Shown: piece after piece, positions 8,499 through 17,845 of the stretch
Numbering within the stretch: position 1 is the first letter of the stretch
How the letters are laid out: every line of letters begins with the position of its first letter
Origin: CAZNXJ01 sp964577115
GTDB lineage: Bacteria; Planctomycetota; Planctomycetia; Pirellulales; Pirellulaceae
NCBI GenBank assembly: GCA_964577115.1
Contig: CAZNXJ010000002.1
Location: 252,285 to 316,284, forward strand
DNA: 64,000 bases
Direction: 5' to 3'
Translations under genes and position numbers: made by a program
Notes under the pieces: model-generated
Seen by the model: the letters and a program-made list of their open reading frames with translations, nothing else
Told to the model about the DNA's origin: nothing
The model's database searches: none

Positions 8499-8556
8499 AG
8501 CTGAAGAGCGGCGCTGGAAGTGAGATGAAAGTGGGACGCGGGTGACGGGCGATGCT

Positions 8557-9981
8557 ATGGCGAAACGTATTCTGATTGATCCGGTGACGCGTATCGAAGG
8601 ACACGCGAAGATCACGGTCTACCTGAATGAACAGGACCAGGTGGATTACGCCCGTTGTCATGTTACCGAGTTCCGCGGGTTCGAACGGATTTACCAAGGG
8701 CGCCCGATGTGGGAAATGCCGGCCATCACGGCGCGCGTGTGCGGCATCTGCCCGGTCAGCCACTTGCTGACCTCGGCCAAGGCCGGCGACCAGATCCTGG
8801 CCGTGCAGCCTCCGCCTGCCGCTCGGAAGCTGCGACGCCTCATGAACCTCGCGCAGATCATCCAATCGCATGCACTTAGCTTCTTTCATCTCAGCGCCCC
8901 CGACTTTTTGCTGGGCATGGACAGCGATCCCGCGCGGCGCAACATCTTTGGGTTGATGGCCGACCATCCCGAGCTTGCTCGTCGCGGTATTCGACTGCGG
9001 CAATTCGGGCAGCAGATCATCGCGATGTTGGGCGGGCAGAAAGTGCATCCGGCGTGGTGCGTCCCCGGTGGCGTGCGTGCATCGCTGACAGAAGACGACA
9101 TTCAGTGGATTCGCAGTCGGCTCGACGAGTCGCGCGATTCGGCGCTCGCCGCCCTCGAGCTCTTCAAAGGCCTCGTCGAGAAATTCCGAGCCGAAGCCGA
9201 TTCATTCGGGGACTTCCCGTCGCTGTTTCTTGGGCAGGTTGGTGCCGACGGGACTTGGGAACACAGCGACGGTCATTTGCGCATCGTCGACAGCCAGCGT
9301 AATATTGTGGCCGACGGGCTGGATCCAACTCGATACCAGGAATACATCGGGGAAGCCGCCGAGCCGTGGTCGTATCTAAAGTCGCCCTACTACAAGCCGC
9401 TCGGCTACCCCGATGGCATGTACCGCGTCGGCCCGCTTGCTCGATTGAACCTGTGCGAGCGCATGGGCACACCGCTGGCCGACGAGCAGCTTGCCGCCTT
9501 CCGGCAGCTCAGTCCGGGCGCGGTCACGTCGTCCTTCTATTACCACCAAGCGCGGCTCATCGAGATCCTCGCATCCGTCGAGTCGATCGAACGCATGTTG
9601 GATGATCCGGACTTGCGCTCGGAGAACTTGCGCGCGACGGCGAGCGTTAACTGCCGCGAAGGCATCGGGTGCAGCGAGGCGCCGCGGGGCACGCTGTTCC
9701 ACCATTATCACGTCGATAAAAACGGGCTCATCGAGAGAGCCAACCTGATCATCGCCACCGGACAAAACAACCTGGCGATGAACGAAACCGTCACACAGAT
9801 CGCGCGGCGCTTTATCACCGGTCCCGAGATTCCGGAGGGCGCGCTCAATCGAGTCGAAGCGGGTATTCGCGCTTTTGATCCGTGCCTGAGCTGCTCGACG
9901 CACGCCGCCGGACAAATGCCGCTCCACATACAAATGCTCGCCGCCGACGGGCGACTCATTGCGGAGGCCCGGCGAGAGTGA
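8557..9981 (+). CDS. hoxH: [NiFe] hydrogenase large subunit HoxH
   Basis: Predicted protein of 474 residues from ATG 8557 (a GTG at 8542 is also open). It holds the NiFe(CN)2CO active site: the L1 motif RVCGIC (Cys62, Cys65) and the L2 motif DPCLSCSTH (Cys443, Cys446). After His449 there is a 25-residue tail (AAGQMPLHIQ onward) that the maturation protease is expected to remove after nickel insertion. The N-terminus (ILIDPVTRIEGHAKI) and LGGQKVHPAWCVPGG are typical of group 3d. It produces or consumes H2 with HoxY. Its stop overlaps the start of hoxW (GTGA). No hypABCDEF genes are present in the window. Confidence 0.96.
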   Translation: MAKRILIDPVTRIEGHAKITVYLNEQDQVDYARCHVTEFRGFERIYQGRPMWEMPAITARVCGICPVSHLLTSAKAGDQILAVQPPPAARKLRRLMNLAQIIQSHALSFFHLSAPDFLLGMDSDPARRNIFGLMADHPELARRGIRLRQFGQQIIAMLGGQKVHPAWCVPGGVRASLTEDDIQWIRSRLDESRDSALAALELFKGLVEKFRAEADSFGDFPSLFLGQVGADGTWEHSDGHLRIVDSQRNIVADGLDPTRYQEYIGEAAEPWSYLKSPYYKPLGYPDGMYRVGPLARLNLCERMGTPLADEQLAAFRQLSPGAVTSSFYYHQARLIEILASVESIERMLDDPDLRSENLRATASVNCREGIGCSEAPRGTLFHHYHVDKNGLIERANLIIATGQNNLAMNETVTQIARRFITGPEIPEGALNRVEAGIRAFDPCLSCSTHAAGQMPLHIQMLAADGRLIAEARRE

Positions 9982-10460
9982 GCGTGGTTGAGACACGGGA
10001 CGACGAGGTGCTCGTAATCGGATATGGCAACGAGCTGCGCGGCGACGACGGAGTAGGACCGTACATGGCCGGGCAGATTGCCCGGCGAGCGATCCGCGGA
10101 GTTCGCACGCTGGCGCTGCCGCAGCTCGTGCCCGAGCTGGCCTGCGACTTGGCTCGAGCGCGTTCGGCCATCTTCATCGACGCGCGGCTGGCCGACCCGC
10201 ATTACGGTGTTCACATCATGCCACTCGAGGCCCAGGGCGATCGGATGCTCATGACCCACGCCATGTGCCCGAGTGGTCTGCTGGCGCTCGCGCGGATTCT
10301 CTACGGCCGGGCGCCAAGGGCCTGGCTCGTGACGATTGCCGGCACGCGATTTGATCCGGGCGCATCGCTCTCGAGCGAAGCGCTCGCTCTTATCGCCGAC
10401 GCGCTACCCCAAATCGAACGGCTCATTGATACATCGAGTTGCCACGAGGAGCAGCGATGA
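9978..10460 (+). CDS. hoxW: Hydrogenase maturation protease
   Basis: Predicted protein of about 160 residues from GTG 9978, overlapping the hoxH stop, with GGAGG about ten bases upstream. It belongs to the HyaD/HycI/HoxW peptidase family. Nickel-sensing acidic residues lie in GYGNELRGDDGVGP and in FIDARLAD, and the third ligand is the His of MTHAMCPSGLL. It should cut the HoxH C-terminal tail after His449 to lock in the active site. The frame is open further upstream, inside hoxH, but without meaning. Its end overlaps the nifJ start by four bases (ATGA). Confidence 0.9.
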   Translation: MSVVETRDDEVLVIGYGNELRGDDGVGPYMAGQIARRAIRGVRTLALPQLVPELACDLARARSAIFIDARLADPHYGVHIMPLEAQGDRMLMTHAMCPSGLLALARILYGRAPRAWLVTIAGTRFDPGASLSSEALALIADALPQIERLIDTSSCHEEQR

Positions 10461-13400
10461 GCATGCGCAATGCAGTTACGCTGGACGCCAATGAAGCGGC
10501 TGCGTCGGTCGCTTACCGAATGAATGAAATCGTGGTGATCTACCCGATCACGCCGTCGTCGCCCATGGCCGAATGGTGTGACGAGTGGGCTGCAGCGAGC
10601 CGGAAGAACCTATGGGGCGTGGTGCCGCATGTCACGGAAATGCAGTCCGAAGCGGGCGCGGCCGGCGCGATCCACGGCGCTCTGCAGGCTGGGAGCCTCG
10701 CGACGACCTTCACCGCGTCGCAAGGTCTGCTGCTCATGATCCCGAACATGTACAAGATCGCTGGCGAGCTGAACTGCTTCTGCATGCACGTTGCCGCGCG
10801 CACGGTCGCCACGCATGCGCTGTCGATCTTCGGCGATCATTCGGATGTGATGGCGTGCCGCCAGACCGGCTTCGCCATGCTTTGTTCGAACTCCGTTCAG
10901 GAAGCGCACGACTTTGCCTGCATCGGGCAGGCGGCGACGCTGCGCAGCCGCGTGCCGTTCATGCATTTTTTCGACGGTTTTCGGACGTCGCACGAAGTGG
11001 CAAAGATCGAGGCGCTGTCCGACGATCAGATTCGCGCGATGATCGACGAAGAAGCCGTGACCGCTCACCGCCGCCGAGCTCTCACGCCGGATGCGCCCGT
11101 GATTCGCGGCACGGCGCAAAACCCGGACGTGTTCTTCCAGGCGCGCGAGGCGTGCAATCCGTTCTATGTGGCTCTGCCCGAGTCGGTGCAGGCCACGATG
11201 GACCAGTTCGCTCAAGTGACAGGCCGCCAATACCGGCTGTTTGACTATTTCGGCGCGCCGGACGCCGAGCGGGTGCTGGTGCTGATGGGCTCGGGCGTCG
11301 AGACGGCTCGCGAAACCGTCGAATACCTGAACCGGCAAGGCGAGAAGGTGGGCGTGGTCGCGGTGCGACTCTATCGCCCGTTTTCGATTCGCGATTTCGT
11401 CGCCGCACTGCCGAAGACCACCCGCGCCATCGCGGTGCTCGACCGCACCAAGGAACCCGGCGCTATCGGCGAACCACTCTATCTCGACGTCGTGGCCGCA
11501 CTGCGCGAGGCCTTCGATGCAGGCGAGGCGCCGATGGCGCAGGAGCCGCGTGTCGTGGGGGGACGCTATGGCCTATCGTCGAAAGAATTCACTCCGGCGA
11601 TGGTCAAGGCGGTGTTCGACGAGCTCAGACAGGCCCGGCCGCGAAACCACTTCACCGTCGGCATCGTCGATGATGTCACGCATCTTTCGCTCGCCTACGA
11701 TCCGGACTTCGACATCGAGCCGGACGAAGTGGTGCGCGCTTTGTTCTATGGGCTCGGTTCGGACGGTACGGTCGGCGCGAATAAGAACTCGATCAAAATC
11801 ATCGGCGAGGAGACCGACAACTACGCGCAAGGCTACTTCGTGTACGACTCGAAGAAGTCCGGTGCAACAACCGTCTCGCACCTGCGTTTCGGTCCTCGCC
11901 CGATCCGCTCCGAATACCTCATCCGCTCGGCCAATTTCGTCGCCTGCCACCAGTTCCATTTTCTCGAGCGGATGAACATTCTCGAGCATGCTCGCCCCGG
12001 TGGCGTCTTCTTGCTGAACGCGCCGTATGGTCCCGACGAGGTTTGGGACCGGTTGCCGCGCGAGGTGCAGGAGGAGATCCTGGCGAAGCAGCTGCGGCTG
12101 TTTGTCATCGATGCGCTGAAGGTCGCGGGCGATACCGGCATGGGGCGGCGCATCAACACGATCATGCAGACCTGCTTCTTTGCGATCTCGGGCGTCTTGC
12201 CCCGTGAAGAAGCCATTGCCGAGATCAAGAAGTCGATCGAGAAAACGTACGCCCGGAAGGGTGACGAGGTCGTGCGCCGCAACTTTGCCGCCGTCGACCA
12301 TGCCGTCGCCCATCTCTTCGAAGTCAAAGTTCCGACGTCGGCCACGTCGCACGTCCACCGGCAGCCCGACGTTCCCGCCGATGCGCCTGACTTTGTTAAA
12401 CGCGTCAATGCCGTGATCATGGCCGGGAAGGGAGATTTGTTGCCGGTCTCGGCGTTTCCCGTAGACGGCACCTGGCCGCTCAGCACCACGCGCTGGGAAA
12501 AACGCAAAATTGCGACCGAGGTGCCCATCTGGGATCCGGCGATTTGCATCCAGTGCAATAAATGTGCGTTCGTCTGCCCGCACGCGACAATTCGCGCCAA
12601 GGTTTATGATCCTCAGGAGCTGGCCGCGGCGCCCGGCGAGTTCCAGTCGATGGACTTTCGGGCCGCCGAATTCAAAGGCTGGAAGTACACGATCCAGGTC
12701 GCGCCGGAGGATTGCACCGGCTGTAATCTGTGCGTTGTGGTCTGTCCGGCAAAGGACAAGAGCAATCCCAAGCACAAAGCGATCAACATGACGCCGCTGC
12801 ACGAGGTGATCGATCGCGAGCGGGATAACTACGACTTCTTTCTGCGGATTCCCGATCCGCCGCGCGAACGCGTGCGTCACAGCGACGTTAAGGGCTCGCA
12901 GTTTCTCTTGCCGCTGTTCGAGTACTCGGGGGCGTGCAGTGGTTGCGGTGAGACGCCGTACCTCAAGCTGCTTACTCAGCTTTTTGGCGATCGGCTGTTG
13001 ATTGCCAATGCAACGGGCTGTTCGTCCATTTACGGCGCCAATCTGCCCACGACGCCGTGGGCGGCCAATCCAGACGGTCGCGGTCCCGCCTGGTCGAACT
13101 CGCTGTTCGAGGACAATGCCGAGTTCGGGCTCGGTTTCCGGCTCAGCATCGATAACCTGACGAGCCAGGCACGCGAGCTCGTCACGCAGTTCGCCTCTGT
13201 GCTGGGCGACAATCTGGTCCAAGAGATCCTCGAGGCGGATCAGACGAACGAGCCGGGTATCGAGGTACAGCGGCAGCGAGTCGCCGCGCTGCGCGAGAAA
13301 CTTCGCGGCGACTCGTCCGAGGCAGCGCAGCGTTTGCTGCTTCTGGCCGACTATTTGGTGAAAAAGAGTATCTGGTTGATTGGCGGCGATGGCTGGGCCT

Positions 13401-14074
13401 ATGACATCGGCTTCGGTGGCCTCGACCACGTGCTGTCCATGACACACAAGGTCAACGTGCTGGTGCTCGACACGGAAGTCTATTCCAACACGGGCGGCCA
13501 GTCGTCCAAGGCGACGCCGCTCGCAGCCTCCGCCAAGTTCGCATCCGCGGGCAAGGCCGTTCATAAGAAGGACCTGGGCTTGATCGCGATGAGCTACGGC
13601 CACGTCTATGTCGCGTCGGTCGCGTTCGGCGCGAAAGACACCCAAACCGTGCAGGCGTTCCACGAGGCGGAAACCTACAACGGCCCGTCGATCATCATCG
13701 CCTACAGCCAGTGCATCGCGCATGGTTACGACCTGCGCTTTGGTGCCGAACAGCAGAAGCTGGCCGTCCATTCAGGCGTGTGGCCGCTCTATCGCTTCGA
13801 TCCGCGGCGAGTGGAGCGGGGCGAACCGCCCTTGCTGATCGATGCCCCGGCCGGCCGGGCGTCCATTATGGAATACATGCGCAATGAAACTCGGTTCCGC
13901 ATGGTCGAGCGTCTGAATCCCGAGCGGTTTCGGAAACTGGCCGCCGCCGCTCGCGACCACGCCGCACGCCGCGTTGCGCTATACGAACAACTGTCGCAAA
14001 TCACTCTGCCTCAACCGGCGGCCCAACCGGCGTCGTCGAACGGTAAGAGCCAGCCGAAGGAGTCGCACGCATGA
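10457..14074 (+). CDS. nifJ: Pyruvate:ferredoxin (flavodoxin) oxidoreductase
   Basis: Predicted protein of 1205 residues, the normal size of single-chain PFOR. The ATG at 10457 has GAGGAG five bases upstream. It oxidises pyruvate with CoA to acetyl-CoA and CO2 and reduces ferredoxin or flavodoxin. Domains in order: pyrimidine-binding domain I (YPITPSSPMAE), the central transketolase-C-like and gamma-type domains, two ferredoxin [4Fe-4S] sites (CIQCNKC near residue 697, CTGCNLC near 753), and the thiamine diphosphate domain with a third cluster (CSGCGETPY near 826), GGDGWAYDIGFGG and YSNTGGQ. Position directly after hoxW suggests that the reduced carrier feeds the hydrogenase. Its stop overlaps the next start. 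Confidence 0.96.
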   Translation: MSMRNAVTLDANEAAASVAYRMNEIVVIYPITPSSPMAEWCDEWAAASRKNLWGVVPHVTEMQSEAGAAGAIHGALQAGSLATTFTASQGLLLMIPNMYKIAGELNCFCMHVAARTVATHALSIFGDHSDVMACRQTGFAMLCSNSVQEAHDFACIGQAATLRSRVPFMHFFDGFRTSHEVAKIEALSDDQIRAMIDEEAVTAHRRRALTPDAPVIRGTAQNPDVFFQAREACNPFYVALPESVQATMDQFAQVTGRQYRLFDYFGAPDAERVLVLMGSGVETARETVEYLNRQGEKVGVVAVRLYRPFSIRDFVAALPKTTRAIAVLDRTKEPGAIGEPLYLDVVAALREAFDAGEAPMAQEPRVVGGRYGLSSKEFTPAMVKAVFDELRQARPRNHFTVGIVDDVTHLSLAYDPDFDIEPDEVVRALFYGLGSDGTVGANKNSIKIIGEETDNYAQGYFVYDSKKSGATTVSHLRFGPRPIRSEYLIRSANFVACHQFHFLERMNILEHARPGGVFLLNAPYGPDEVWDRLPREVQEEILAKQLRLFVIDALKVAGDTGMGRRINTIMQTCFFAISGVLPREEAIAEIKKSIEKTYARKGDEVVRRNFAAVDHAVAHLFEVKVPTSATSHVHRQPDVPADAPDFVKRVNAVIMAGKGDLLPVSAFPVDGTWPLSTTRWEKRKIATEVPIWDPAICIQCNKCAFVCPHATIRAKVYDPQELAAAPGEFQSMDFRAAEFKGWKYTIQVAPEDCTGCNLCVVVCPAKDKSNPKHKAINMTPLHEVIDRERDNYDFFLRIPDPPRERVRHSDVKGSQFLLPLFEYSGACSGCGETPYLKLLTQLFGDRLLIANATGCSSIYGANLPTTPWAANPDGRGPAWSNSLFEDNAEFGLGFRLSIDNLTSQARELVTQFASVLGDNLVQEILEADQTNEPGIEVQRQRVAALREKLRGDSSEAAQRLLLLADYLVKKSIWLIGGDGWAYDIGFGGLDHVLSMTHKVNVLVLDTEVYSNTGGQSSKATPLAASAKFASAGKAVHKKDLGLIAMSYGHVYVASVAFGAKDTQTVQAFHEAETYNGPSIIIAYSQCIAHGYDLRFGAEQQKLAVHSGVWPLYRFDPRRVERGEPPLLIDAPAGRASIMEYMRNETRFRMVERLNPERFRKLAAAARDHAARRVALYEQLSQITLPQPAAQPASSNGKSQPKESHA

Positions 14075-15072
14075 ACCTGGCGACCACGTACATGGGCTTC
14101 AAGCTCCCCCATCCGTTAATTCCAGGGGCTTCGCCGCTCTCCGATAGTCTCGATGCCGTGCGGTGGCTGGAAGACGCCGGGGCGCCGATGATCATCATGC
14201 ATTCGCTGTTCGAAGAGCAGATTCTTTCGGAGGAGATTGCGACCAACCGCGCAGTCGATACGCCCAAGGAAAGTTATGCCGAGGCGCTGACGTACTTACC
14301 CGAACCAGACGAGTTCGAACTCGGTCCAGACGAGTACCTCGAACAGATCCGGCGAATTAAGCAGGCCGTCGGCATTCCCGTGATCGGTTCGCTCAACGGC
14401 GTGACGGCCGGCGGCTGGATCCGCTACGCCAAGTTGATTCAGGAGGCCGGTGCCGACGGATTGGAGATCAACATCTATGAAGTCGGAGCAAACTTCGACG
14501 AGATGGGCGATCAGGTGGAGCGGCGTTTATTGGATGTGATCTGGTCCGTTCGCGAAGCTGTTTCCATCCCGGTCGCCGTGAAGATCTCGCCATTTTTTTC
14601 GTCGCTCGCCAACTTCCTCAAGCATGTCGACAGTATCCATGTCGATGGCCTGGTGCTCTTCAATCGCTTCTATCAGCCGGACCTCGACATCGAGAACCTC
14701 GACGTGCGGCGCGTTGTCAACCTTTCGGACTCGTCGGAACTACTGCTCCGCCTGCGTTGGCTCGCGTTGCTGTACGGGCGTCTCAAAACTCCGATGGCCG
14801 TCACGGGCGGGGTGCACACGGCGATTGATGCGGTGAAAAGCATCATGGCCGGCGCGAGCGCGTGCCAGATGGTATCGGCCTTGCTCAAACGCGGCCCATC
14901 GTACCTCGCCACAGTTCGCGACGATTTGCAGCGGTGGCTCGAGGAACATGAATACGAGTCGCTTGAACAGATGCGAGGAAGTTTGAGTCTTGAACGCGTC
15001 CCGGATGGGAGCGCTTACGAGCGCGCGAACTACGCGCGGATTCTGCAGACCTGGGAGGATCAGGCCCTCTAA
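14071..15072 (+). CDS. Dihydroorotate dehydrogenase-like TIM-barrel flavoprotein
   Basis: Predicted protein of 333 residues, starting in the nifJ stop (ATGA). The fold is that of class 1 dihydroorotate dehydrogenases: N-terminal LATTYMGFKLPHPLIPGASP, central VIGSLNGVTAGGW, and the FMN phosphate region VTGGVHTAIDAVKSIMAGAS. The substrate/catalytic segment is different. Where true enzymes have NxSCPN, this one has NIYEVGANFD, so the catalytic Cys and the orotate-binding Asn pattern are lacking. Pyrimidine synthesis is therefore unlikely. Relatives of this kind are found beside nifJ in some bacteria. A flavin-dependent redox role linked to the PFOR/hydrogenase system is my inference; the substrate is unknown. 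Confidence 0.85.
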   Translation: MNLATTYMGFKLPHPLIPGASPLSDSLDAVRWLEDAGAPMIIMHSLFEEQILSEEIATNRAVDTPKESYAEALTYLPEPDEFELGPDEYLEQIRRIKQAVGIPVIGSLNGVTAGGWIRYAKLIQEAGADGLEINIYEVGANFDEMGDQVERRLLDVIWSVREAVSIPVAVKISPFFSSLANFLKHVDSIHVDGLVLFNRFYQPDLDIENLDVRRVVNLSDSSELLLRLRWLALLYGRLKTPMAVTGGVHTAIDAVKSIMAGASACQMVSALLKRGPSYLATVRDDLQRWLEEHEYESLEQMRGSLSLERVPDGSAYERANYARILQTWEDQAL

Positions 15073-15172
15073 CGGCTGATCCACGATCGTTTTCCACCAC
15101 CCGGTCGACACGGGCACCCGTCCGCAATTCGTCGCACGGTGGTCAGCCGCCTGCCGGGCAGGAAACGGAGCC

Positions 15173-17845
15173 ATGAACGCGGTACATCCTCTCGATCCGA
15201 TCTTTCATCCTGAGACCGTTGCCGTCGTCGGCGCTAGCGTGAAGCCGGGCAGCGTCGGTAGCATCATCATGCGCAACTTGACGGAAAACGCGTTTAACGG
15301 CGTCGTTTATCCGGTGAATCCCAAGCGGCGAGCGGTGCATGGCATCCATTGCTACCCGACTCTGGCCGACGTTCCCGAGCCGATCGATCTGGCGGTTATC
15401 GCCACGCCGGCCGCCACCGTTCCCGGGCTGATGGAGCAATGCGTCCAGCAAGGGGTGAAGGGCGCGATTATCATTTCCGCCGGATTCTCCGAGTTGGGGG
15501 AAGAGGGCCGCGCGCTCGAGCAGCGTATTGCCGACATCGCGCGCGGTCACCTGCGCATCATCGGCCCCAACTGCCTTGGCGTGATTCATCCACCTTATGG
15601 ATTGAATGCGAGTTTCGCCGCGAGCATGCCGAAGCCGGGGCACATTGCCCTGCTGAGCCAAAGCGGCGCGATTTGCACGTCGATTCTCGACTGGGCGCGC
15701 GAGGTGAACGTTGGGTTCAGCAGCTTTATAAGCGTGGGATCGATGGTGGACGTCGATTTCGGCGACCTGATCGATTACTTCGGCGAAGATCCGCGCACGC
15801 GCAGTCTGATCCTTTATATGGAGTCGATTGGTGACGTGCGGCGGTTCCTGAGCGCTGCTCGAGCCGTTGCGCGGACGAAGCCGATCATTGTGGTGAAGGC
15901 GGGGCGTCACGAGGCGGGAGCACGAGCCGCTGCGTCGCATACCGGGGCGCTCGCCGGCGCGGATGCCGTGTTTGATGCGGCGTTTCGCCGAGCCGGCGTG
16001 CTGCGCGTGACGACGATTTCGGAACTGTTCAACATGGCCGAGATCCTCGCTACGCAGTCCGCGCCGCGCGGGCCGTCGCTAGCGATTATCACGAACGCCG
16101 GCGGGCCCGGCGTGATGGCGACCGATGCGCTCATGCTGCAAGGCGGCCAGCTTGCGGAACTCACACCCGAAACGATGGACGCGCTGAACGCCGCCTTGCC
16201 GCCGTACTGGAGCCGTAGCAATCCGATCGACATTCTCGGTGATGCGAATCCCGAAAGGTATCGCACGGCCGTCGACATTTGCATTCGCGATCCGGCCGTC
16301 GACGGGCTGCTCGTGCTGCTCACGCCCCAGGCCATGACCGACCCCACCGAGACGGCTCGACAGCTCCTCCCGTTCGCGCGCGCCCATAATAAGCCGATCC
16401 TGACGAGCTGGATGGGCGGCACCGAAGTGCAGGAAGGACGCCGGATCTTGAACATGGCCGACTTTCCGACGTTTTCTTCACCGGAAGAAGCGATTCAGTC
16501 GTTCCTCCACATGGTGCAGTATCGGCGGAACCAGGAGCTGCTGTACGAGACGCCCGAGGCGCTGCCGGGAGACTGGGCGCCCGATACCGAACGGGTACAG
16601 AAAACAATCGACGCGGTCACCCGGGAAAAACGGCTTCTGCTGACCGAAGACGAAGCAAAAGACATGCTCGCGGCGTATGGCATTCCGGTCACGCGGACGA
16701 TTCCCTGCCGCTCGGCAGACGAAGCGGTAGCCGCGGCGCGCGAGATTGGCTATCCCGTTGTGCTGAAATTGCTTTCGAAAACGATCACGCACAAGACGGA
16801 CGTCGGCGGAGTGCGATTGAATTTGGCGGACGAGTCGGCGGTGCGCGGGGCGTTCACGGCCATCCAAGCGCGTCTCGAGCAGCTCGGACGATCGGACGAG
16901 TTCGAGGGCGTCACGGTCCAGCCGATGATTACCGCGAAAGGCTACGAGCTAATCATCGGCAGCTCGGTGGATCGCCAGTTTGGCCCCGTCATCCTATTCG
17001 GGGCTGGCGGCGTGCTCGTCGAGATCTTCAAAGACCGGGCGCTCGCCCTGCCGCCGCTGAACCGAGCGCTAGCGCGGCGCCTCATGGAACGCACGCGCAT
17101 CTACGAAGCGCTGCGGGGCGCGCGGGGCATTGCCGTGGACCTGGAAGCGCTCGAGACACTGCTCGTCCGCTTTAGCCAGCTCGTGGCCGATTTTCGGGAG
17201 ATCGCCGAGATTGATATCAACCCGCTGCTGTCGAGCAGCGAGGGCGTCATCGCGCTGGACGCGCGCGTGCTGCTCGCTTCGCCCGAAGCCCTCGCGAAGG
17301 GCCCGCCGCGCCTGGCGATCATGCCCTACCCGAACAAGTACACGGCGCCGTTTGAACTCAAGGATGGGCGGCGGATTCTCGTGCGCGCGATTCGCCCCGA
17401 GGACGAGCCGCTCATCGTGGAATTTCATGCCGGACATTCCGAACGGACGCTGCGCATGCGGTTCTTCGGGATGGTCCGCGTGCTGACGCGCGAGAACCTT
17501 ATTCGACTGTGCCATTTGGACTACGACCGGGAACTCGCGCTCGTGGGCATTCATCATGACGAAAACCACAAGCCGCACATCGTGGGCGTGTCGCGCTACT
17601 ATCTTCGGCCGGAACTGGGGATTGCCGAGTTCGCGCTGGTAGTGGGGGATGCGTGGCAGCGGCAGGGGATTGGACGCCACCTGATGGAACGCCTGATCGA
17701 GGTCGCCCGCGATCGCGGCGTCAAACAATTGTCCGGCCAGGTGCTCGCCGACAACGATCCCATGCTCAAACTGCTCACGCAGCTTGGCTTCCGCGTTGAG
17801 CCAACGCAGGACCCCGCCGTGGTCCGCGCGATCCTGGATCTCTAA
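15173..17845 (+). CDS. ADP-forming acyl-CoA synthetase fused to GNAT acetyltransferase
   Basis: Predicted protein of 890 residues. Order: CoA-binding Rossmann domain (VAVVGASVKPGSVG, residues 10-130), succinyl-CoA-ligase-like domains with SHTGALAG around residue 256, an ATP-grasp domain (KLLSKTITHKTDVGGV, about residues 480-700), and a C-terminal GNAT domain (VGDAWQRQGIGRHLM near 825). ADP-forming acetyl-CoA synthetases make acetate and ATP from acetyl-CoA via a phosphohistidine, here intact. The layout equals that of the protein acetyltransferase Pat/PatZ, in which that His is, to my knowledge, missing. So it may both conserve energy and acetylate proteins. It follows the previous gene by 100 bases. 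Confidence 0.88.
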   Translation: MNAVHPLDPIFHPETVAVVGASVKPGSVGSIIMRNLTENAFNGVVYPVNPKRRAVHGIHCYPTLADVPEPIDLAVIATPAATVPGLMEQCVQQGVKGAIIISAGFSELGEEGRALEQRIADIARGHLRIIGPNCLGVIHPPYGLNASFAASMPKPGHIALLSQSGAICTSILDWAREVNVGFSSFISVGSMVDVDFGDLIDYFGEDPRTRSLILYMESIGDVRRFLSAARAVARTKPIIVVKAGRHEAGARAAASHTGALAGADAVFDAAFRRAGVLRVTTISELFNMAEILATQSAPRGPSLAIITNAGGPGVMATDALMLQGGQLAELTPETMDALNAALPPYWSRSNPIDILGDANPERYRTAVDICIRDPAVDGLLVLLTPQAMTDPTETARQLLPFARAHNKPILTSWMGGTEVQEGRRILNMADFPTFSSPEEAIQSFLHMVQYRRNQELLYETPEALPGDWAPDTERVQKTIDAVTREKRLLLTEDEAKDMLAAYGIPVTRTIPCRSADEAVAAAREIGYPVVLKLLSKTITHKTDVGGVRLNLADESAVRGAFTAIQARLEQLGRSDEFEGVTVQPMITAKGYELIIGSSVDRQFGPVILFGAGGVLVEIFKDRALALPPLNRALARRLMERTRIYEALRGARGIAVDLEALETLLVRFSQLVADFREIAEIDINPLLSSSEGVIALDARVLLASPEALAKGPPRLAIMPYPNKYTAPFELKDGRRILVRAIRPEDEPLIVEFHAGHSERTLRMRFFGMVRVLTRENLIRLCHLDYDRELALVGIHHDENHKPHIVGVSRYYLRPELGIAEFALVVGDAWQRQGIGRHLMERLIEVARDRGVKQLSGQVLADNDPMLKLLTQLGFRVEPTQDPAVVRAILDL

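Noticed and set aside
7704..8615. Leftward frame across hoxU, hoxY and the hoxY-hoxH gap
   Set aside because: It is antisense to certain genes and non-protein-like in composition; the gap therefore holds no gene on that strand.
11573..13771. 732-codon open frame antisense to nifJ
   Set aside because: It lies wholly inside nifJ, whose domains are certain. Long antisense frames are common in GC-rich genes because stop codons are rare there; the translation shows no family.
14071..15072. True dihydroorotate dehydrogenase (pyrD)
   Set aside because: The NxSCPN catalytic segment is absent and the gene is embedded with nifJ and hox genes, so the pyrimidine role is not supported.
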